Shown here piece by piece: positions 58,061 through 64,000 of a stretch of 64,000 nucleotides of DNA. The notes beneath the pieces were generated by a model that made no database searches, had not been told where the DNA came from, and saw only the letters and a program-made list of their open reading frames with translations. Within the stretch, counting starts at the first letter, position 1. Every line of letters begins with the position of its first letter. Made by a program: the position numbers and the translations under genes. The stretch comes from Echinostoma caproni (Eukaryota; Platyhelminthes; Trematoda; Plagiorchiida; Echinostomatidae): assembly GCA_900618425.1 (NCBI GenBank), contig UZAN01039883.1, positions 29,116 through 93,115 of the forward strand. Reading direction: 5' to 3'.

Positions 58061-61000
58061 TATTCACGGGTTGTTGTAAGATCATTGTTAAGAGGTTACA
58101 TTCTTGTTTGCCTGGACTTTGTAACGGGCGATAGTAATCCACATGTTTTTTGTTTCTTTGACTTGTTTTCCTCCATATTTTGTGATAGAACAAACAGGAC
58201 ATGCTTCATAAGTTACCAGGTTTATACCTGAGTTAATTAAATCTCCCACAAATGCATTTCTTTTAAAATTGTAATTGATGCTTTCTGATGCTTTTTCAAA
58301 AGTTGAATAATACTGAAAACCAAGCAAAATATTCGGTTTCTGAATTTTTAATTTCTCACTCAGCAAAAATGAAACACCTGTTTTAAATATACATTATGAA
58401 CATATAAATACAAATAAATAAAAATAATTTATAATATTGCGGAAATAAATGGTTTATATGCTCCTCAGTCCGCCGCATAATTTCTTATCATAACCAAGAT
58501 ACTGTCATTCAAGTGATGCTGCTCAACGCAAAGTTCATGGCTTAAGTAACGATTTCAGAGGGAAGTGTTGCTCCACCGATAGGAATTATGGATCCATGAA
58601 TAAAAATTAGTGAAAAACGATTGGTAAGACTTTTAGTGCATGAAAGAATGAAGCAACTGGGAGATGTAAAGAAAGCATCGTAAATTATAATATATCAATG
58701 AATAAGGTACAACTACTAAAAGAAAAGTATTCCACCCCGTCATTGAGCGGGGTAGAATGATGTTTTTCGTTTGCAATCCGGTCATCGATATTAAAGAATA
58801 TGGCCGATGTGTGTGTTCCTGGATAATACACACTCCGTTACTGTCCTCCGCCAAACATCGACTCCCAGCAACTTTTACCCAAACGCGAACCTTGATCGTC
58901 TCATTCACTGAGACCACAGGGGACTCTGATCACCCAACTCTAGTTCTTGAAGATTATTTATTTGAATGCGCAATCCCATTGTACAAACATGAAAGTAGTC
59001 AATTGGAAAGGGCTTTTTTGTTTCGCTACGAGATGAAGCAGTACATGGGATGTTTGAAGCAGAGCACTAACTGCTAGAGACAGGTAATAGCCCGATCACC
59101 TTTGTCTCATTTGATGTTTGGCGAGCCGTAGAAGGTCAGAAGATTGAAAAAGCTTTATGGTCAAATGATGGACCAGTAGGATAGACACCCAGATGATCCA
59201 GATTTGCAACGAATCTGGCAGAATGGGATTAAGTGATAAAAATGAAGTGCAAATGTCAAGTTTGAGCTTGCATCTACCTATCATAATTATCGAAAAATAA
59301 TGAATGACATATTTTTGATTTTAGTGAGGAACTCATTTCAGTTCTTTCGATAAAAGAATAAATGATGAGTCTGCAGATTCCCACCGATAAACACATTCAA
59401 GGAGTGAAGGTTGCACTCCGAATGGGAGCAGAGATATAAGACACACATTATTTGTTACGTAACACGCGATATTGAAAACTGTCTTTGGAAATTTGTAATA
59501 TCAATGGTATATTCGGTTTATTTCACCCTAGTTTCTAAATCATAGAGGAGAGGGATTGCGTGATGTATGCCGACATTTACTTAGTTTTTGTACTTTTCAA
59601 TTTGCGTGAACATCGAATACTATGTTGCTACCATAAGAAAAAAGGAAATGANATTTTACACATTTGGATGTTGCACTTTGATTGGCACGATGTGAAAATA
59701 AACGGTAACTGGAAGTTTTTGCGATTGGGACACGATCGTATCAAGTGGTGTACCATATCAAGTATTCCGTATTATTCCGCCTACGATCTTCTTTCTGAAA
59801 CACGCTATATATATCTCCAAGTTCTAAACGAAATATATTTCACGAGATGCTTCAAATGGGTGAAATCGTTTTCGAACGCAATTCTTCATACATTGGGGAA
59901 TATTTCTCACAATCATGCGTGAAGCGTTGTAATAACATTCCCATGGAACCGCACAACCAAAACCTGGAGATCGTATCCGTACAGAAGCACATGTGTTCGT
60001 GTTCACACGTTTTCGTTTGGGGTCGGTTGGGGGCGTTATGCCCGAACACCCGTTCATTTGAGCAGCCTTTTTAACCTGTTCCCAGTTTGTTTCTTGCCCT
60101 CAAAAGAAACAATCGTGATATTTTATCCTTATTCTGCCATGTTTGTGTAACCTCATCGCATATAGATCAGAATGAGGGTAAGACATGCGCCGAACTGCAG
60201 GCCCGGATTATCATTTAAAGTCAGCTGATAACGTACTAACAGTATTGACTTTGGTCAAAAGATGCGATATATACATATATATATATATATGTGATATGGG
60301 CAAAAGAAGATGAATCTTTTCACTCTAAAATAAAGCCTACGATATTAATTCCATAAATATATGCTCCTGAAATTTCCAAACTTTTAGTTTTCACTATTAA
60401 TTACCCATCAACAACTATGTTGCATAAGATTTCATGTTGCTACTGTTAGGCTGATTCCGAGCAATATACAGTTCTATTTCAATAGCTTAAACACAAAGGT
60501 TTCCTCTTAAAAGCGTCACAAATCTATAGATGAAGTATTGTCTTTACACCTATCCACGCAGCGTTCATATATATATATATATATATATGAAAGATTAAGA
60601 GCTGAAACTGTCACTTTGGCCTACACTCGCCAACGTCTTAGTTTGGGATCATACATTATGTTTTCGACATTCCTGTAGTAGTGCACGTTGCAGTACTCCT
60701 TTATTCCAACGCTAACTAGCGAAAGTAGGTCAGTGCAATAGTTCCGAAACTGAGAAATCTCAACAGAATTGCTGGCGTAGAAAAAAAAGACATTTTGGGG
60801 AGTTACACTAAGACTAAACGCTCAGTGAAAGGAATAGTTCAAAAACGGCCGTTGGCCTACACTGTTCTTACGACGGCTCCAAAAATTTTGAATTCAACCA
60901 AACAAATTCTTATGGAAGGGTGTAAAACGATTGGAACGCTAATAAAACGTGTTTATTTCGGGGAACTGGATAAAATAATTTCCGCGATGTGGCTTTCTCT

Positions 61001-62139
61001 CCATGTCTATGCGGTAGAGCTTGATTATAAACCAGAATTTTCGCAATAAAATGCACTCATTTGACCATAGACACTAACCACCTACATGGTGAAATAAATC
61101 GGTGGTGGCTTGGGCATTGGACTCGACGAAGGCGAAATGTACGTGCACTTCACACTGTACATTTGGAATGAATCTGATCTTGGAAGGAACAAAACCATGC
61201 CATTTTTATCATGGATCTTGTCTCACTTTCCTTTTTGAGGTTTTTTTAGTTTGTATGTTAAATATTATTTCATTTTTTTTCCTTTTTCAATACACTGTGG
61301 AACTGTTTGCCTAGTTTCAAACTTTTACAATTATTATTGTCACCTTCGGGAAGCGCAGTAATTAGTATAAGTTTTTCTGTGCAAACAACTGGCATTATTT
61401 CCCATTCAGTATTTTGATAATGCTTTTTCATTAGCGGCGGATATACTTTCGGTAAACGCAGGTAACCCAAGTGACGTTCATTTGCACAGATTTCGCGGGA
61501 TGACGTGCTGACGCAGAAGAGCCAGTTGCTTATGACCGAATAATTGAGAATCGGGAGATAGAAACGACGTAACCAACTTAATAATATTATTGAAATCACT
61601 CCTCCGATTGATTAAGATGCTCCCTCTAGCTAACTGACACATTGAATTTGACCGTGCTTGATTTCTCAATATCTTAGTGCAAATAATTCCCAGTATCTAC
61701 AGTTATTCTCCCCCGGAATTGTTCCCATTGAAAACTTTGAATGTTATGCTTCTGCAAGGCATGTGCTTGAAGAGACCCATGAGTGTGCTTAAATCGTAAG
61801 ACCAGGGCGGATTGGATGTCAAAATCTGTGGTACCATGTGGTCGAACTAACGTCCGCTTTCGCTTAGCCATGATCTCAATTTTACTCACTATGCTGACCA
61901 GACGCAATCAGCTAAAAACCGATCTGCATGGTTGCCTTAAACCTGGTCGAATAAAAACATTGAGGATGCGTGTGTTCGACTAGGAAGCTTCGATTTCTAC
62001 CGACAGCATAGAGAAAAACGTATGAAAAAGTTTGGATGCGACCTACACCAGTGTTTACTGGGGTGAAAACTCACTGACTGCCTGTCCGTTCGATGCCATC
62101 CCGAAATCTCCAGTCACAAAAGTGCAATAATTACTAGTG
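58061..62139. other. Intergenic, AT microsatellites, no supported gene
   Basis: (AT)n tracts at about 60265-60291 and 60567-60588. A single N lies at 59652. Frames of up to 120 codons (59560-59922) show no domain. The frame at 58757-59077 is opposed by another on the minus strand. Confidence 0.5.
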
Positions 62140-62290
62140 CTCACACATTTTCCTGGTGCTCTCAGACGGTTTTCCTTGCTTATTTTGCTTTCTACATCCC
62201 GTTTTTAGTACCATTGTTGGGTGAAAGTTACGTGAGCAATTTCCTTCTGCTTCAGTTTGGTTTATCTGACCTGCTTTTACCAGCAATGTA
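62140..62290 (+). mobile_element. Non-LTR retrotransposon fragment, copy 3 (endonuclease part)
   Basis: Aligns with 5404-5560 of copy 1 through CTCAGACGG, CTACATCCCGTTT, TAGT(A/T)CCATT and TCTGCTTC..TTTG blocks. It corresponds to the stretch just before and around the GDFN endonuclease motif. Too short and shifted to encode anything. Confidence 0.6.
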
Positions 62291-64000
62291 AGCATTCAAG
62301 CTTACACAGATTCTGTAAATGTCAACAGATATTTGTCTACTAATTGCCTACGAAGAGCAACGCTGTTGATCTGCTCATTCCAGATTCTACGTTCGCAATA
62401 CTCACGGAGGTCAAATCAATCGTTCAGACAAAATCGGATTGGATGTTCATTGAATGTCATCAGTGATATATATTCGGTGGTTAGCCACGGGTCTTCACCT
62501 GGACGGTGAGGGTGCAGTACTGATCTCATCATACCGAAACTGAATAGAACTTTCGTTTGTTCAGGTGCTGGTTTCCATACACATTCATTCAGTGAACTTG
62601 GACCAACAGAAACTGGTCTGGTGTGAGTGGACATGTCGGCTTAAAAAGGCGTGCAACTGAGTTCATGTCAAATCAAGAATGAACAATATGCTGCAATTAT
62701 GGACAAGTTTGGTAGTGACAAATTTGTCGTAATAAACTCCGAAATTATTAGCAACTGTATAAATTCGTGATACGAACGGATGATTTTTTGTGTTATGGTC
62801 CATGGGATCAATGACGGAGTTAGTAGAGTTTTGATTGCACCTTAACGGTTAATTGGTGCCTGTGAATATATAACTGAGTGGTACAATACCCAGCGGGCGG
62901 CGGTAATCCGGTAGTTCTGTCAAAACCCATAGCTTTGGACGGCATGTGTTTCGAATTCCACCACAGCGACCTTAATTTCCTCATTGTACGTTGTATGGAG
63001 GCTCTTTGATTAGCCGCTTTCTCATTCCTGAAAAGGTGCATCATGATCTGTTTCGTAAAAAAGTAAAAGTGAAACAAAACCATGCAGCCCAGAACTCCGA
63101 TAATAATTAACCCGGATGTGTATATACCAGTGGAACGCAAATTACGTGAACTACTTTTGGACTATCAAATCGATCTGCAAAGCATATGGAACATCGCCGT
63201 ATCGGACACCGCATTCATAGTGTCAAGCCAAAAGAAATTACGGAAGATAACAAGAGATTGTTCAACCCCACAAGAACAACTGTTAGACTAGATCAGTGTA
63301 AAATTTGAAGACAAGGTGAATGACAGTAATTTTAACGTGAAAAGTAATTTTGCTAAATTTTGAAAACGTTTGCTGCTATTAATTATGAAACTTCATTTTG
63401 ACAAACATACATAATTTAATTTGTCACAATTGAGCCGTTGGTAAAGATTATAAAAACGGATGACAAATCCTGATAGGTAGCAGCCTAACAAATCTCGGTA
63501 TTCAGAGGATCGACAGGTATACAGCAATTTAGTGGGACATATGCAATCTGAAAACAATCGTGGATTATTTTTAGGTTACTGATGGAGACAGTTAAAGTAT
63601 TGCTCTGGGGTCATTGCTTTATTAACCATGCTGTCTGTAAACTTATAATCAAACGTGAATGGTATCAATAGTGAATTTCCAATATGAAACAGAAATTCTC
63701 AATAGGTATACCATACATTGAATTAACAGTATTTTGTGCTTTTAGTTATTCTAACAGTAGAAAATGAAACAGGTCACCATGTCCACGGTAAAGTGCCGTT
63801 CGCAAAAGACGAACGGGTCAAATTTATCCAGAATAATCAAATTGTCATAAGCAAGTCCATGGAGGTTAATCCGATCTTGTCCCATGAGCCGAAATGGGCA
63901 ATAAATGATCCGATTTTCTGAATGCAGCACATTGAAATTAACTGCAATGTGTACTGTTGAACAAAAATATAATTATGTTCCATTCCCCGGTAACAAACAA
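62291..64000. other. Intergenic, no supported gene
   Basis: Frames of up to 106 codons (62820-63140 minus, overlapped by 63082-63291 plus). I recognise no domain. A 61-codon frame at 63736-63921 follows a TTTTAG acceptor-like site but has no other support. Confidence 0.5.

Noticed and set aside
1..64000. CRISPR arrays, prophage, bacterial operons or defence islands.
   Set aside because: No direct-repeat/spacer structure and no bacterial gene organisation. The window is eukaryotic in character.

Overview
The window looks like a stretch of metazoan (eukaryotic) intergenic or intronic DNA. It has no operons, no Shine-Dalgarno-led genes, no rRNA or intact tRNA genes and no long intact reading frame. 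It is AT-rich and full of microsatellites and decayed transposable elements. The element mix (a BEL/Pao retrotransposon, CR1/Jockey-type non-LTR elements, a Tc1-like transposase relic, tRNA-derived SINEs and minimal type I hammerhead ribozymes) fits an invertebrate. A parasitic flatworm is my best guess, but this is inference from the repeat mix and no host gene confirms it.

Layout. About 1.7-2.0 kb: three small interspersed-repeat remnants, one a decayed hammerhead. 5.17-5.28 kb: a hammerhead ribozyme of 'family A', directly before a degenerate non-LTR retrotransposon (5.4-7.55 kb). 10.9 kb: a 'family B' hammerhead. 15.2 kb: a GACA/GATA tract. 18.56-19.05 kb: a composite with two copies of an unnamed repeat and two family B hammerheads in opposite orientation. 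22.2-22.4 kb: a GC- and CpG-rich 213-bp island delimited on both sides by single Ns, probably an assembly or contamination artefact. 37.3-37.9 kb: a 5'-truncated second copy of the non-LTR element. 40.95-41.35 kb: a Tc1-like transposase relic. 47.58-50.99 kb (minus): a BEL/Pao pol remnant with reverse transcriptase, RNase H and integrase, broken by a frameshift, in-frame stops and a 594-N gap. 52-58 kb: SINEs, a second family A hammerhead inside an inverted repeat between AT microsatellites, and long CCAT/CATA/GATA arrays. 62.1-62.3 kb: a third fragment of the non-LTR element.

The most interesting signal is the hammerhead set. Two distinct families, six loci in all, are recognisable by the CUGANGA and GAAA cores, short stem II and palindromic stem III. 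This minimal type I form is known from Penelope-like elements and from retrozyme-type circular RNAs. One copy (18720-18764, minus) has an intact core. One (10908-10952) shows a compensatory stem II change. The family A copies sit at the tip of a long inverted repeat. No Penelope reverse transcriptase or GIY-YIG reading frame is visible, so these are stand-alone or non-autonomous copies.

Most open frames of 60-130 codons lie in random-looking AT-rich sequence, often open on both strands, and I do not call them genes. One weak exon candidate (47238-47379, minus) is listed at low confidence.
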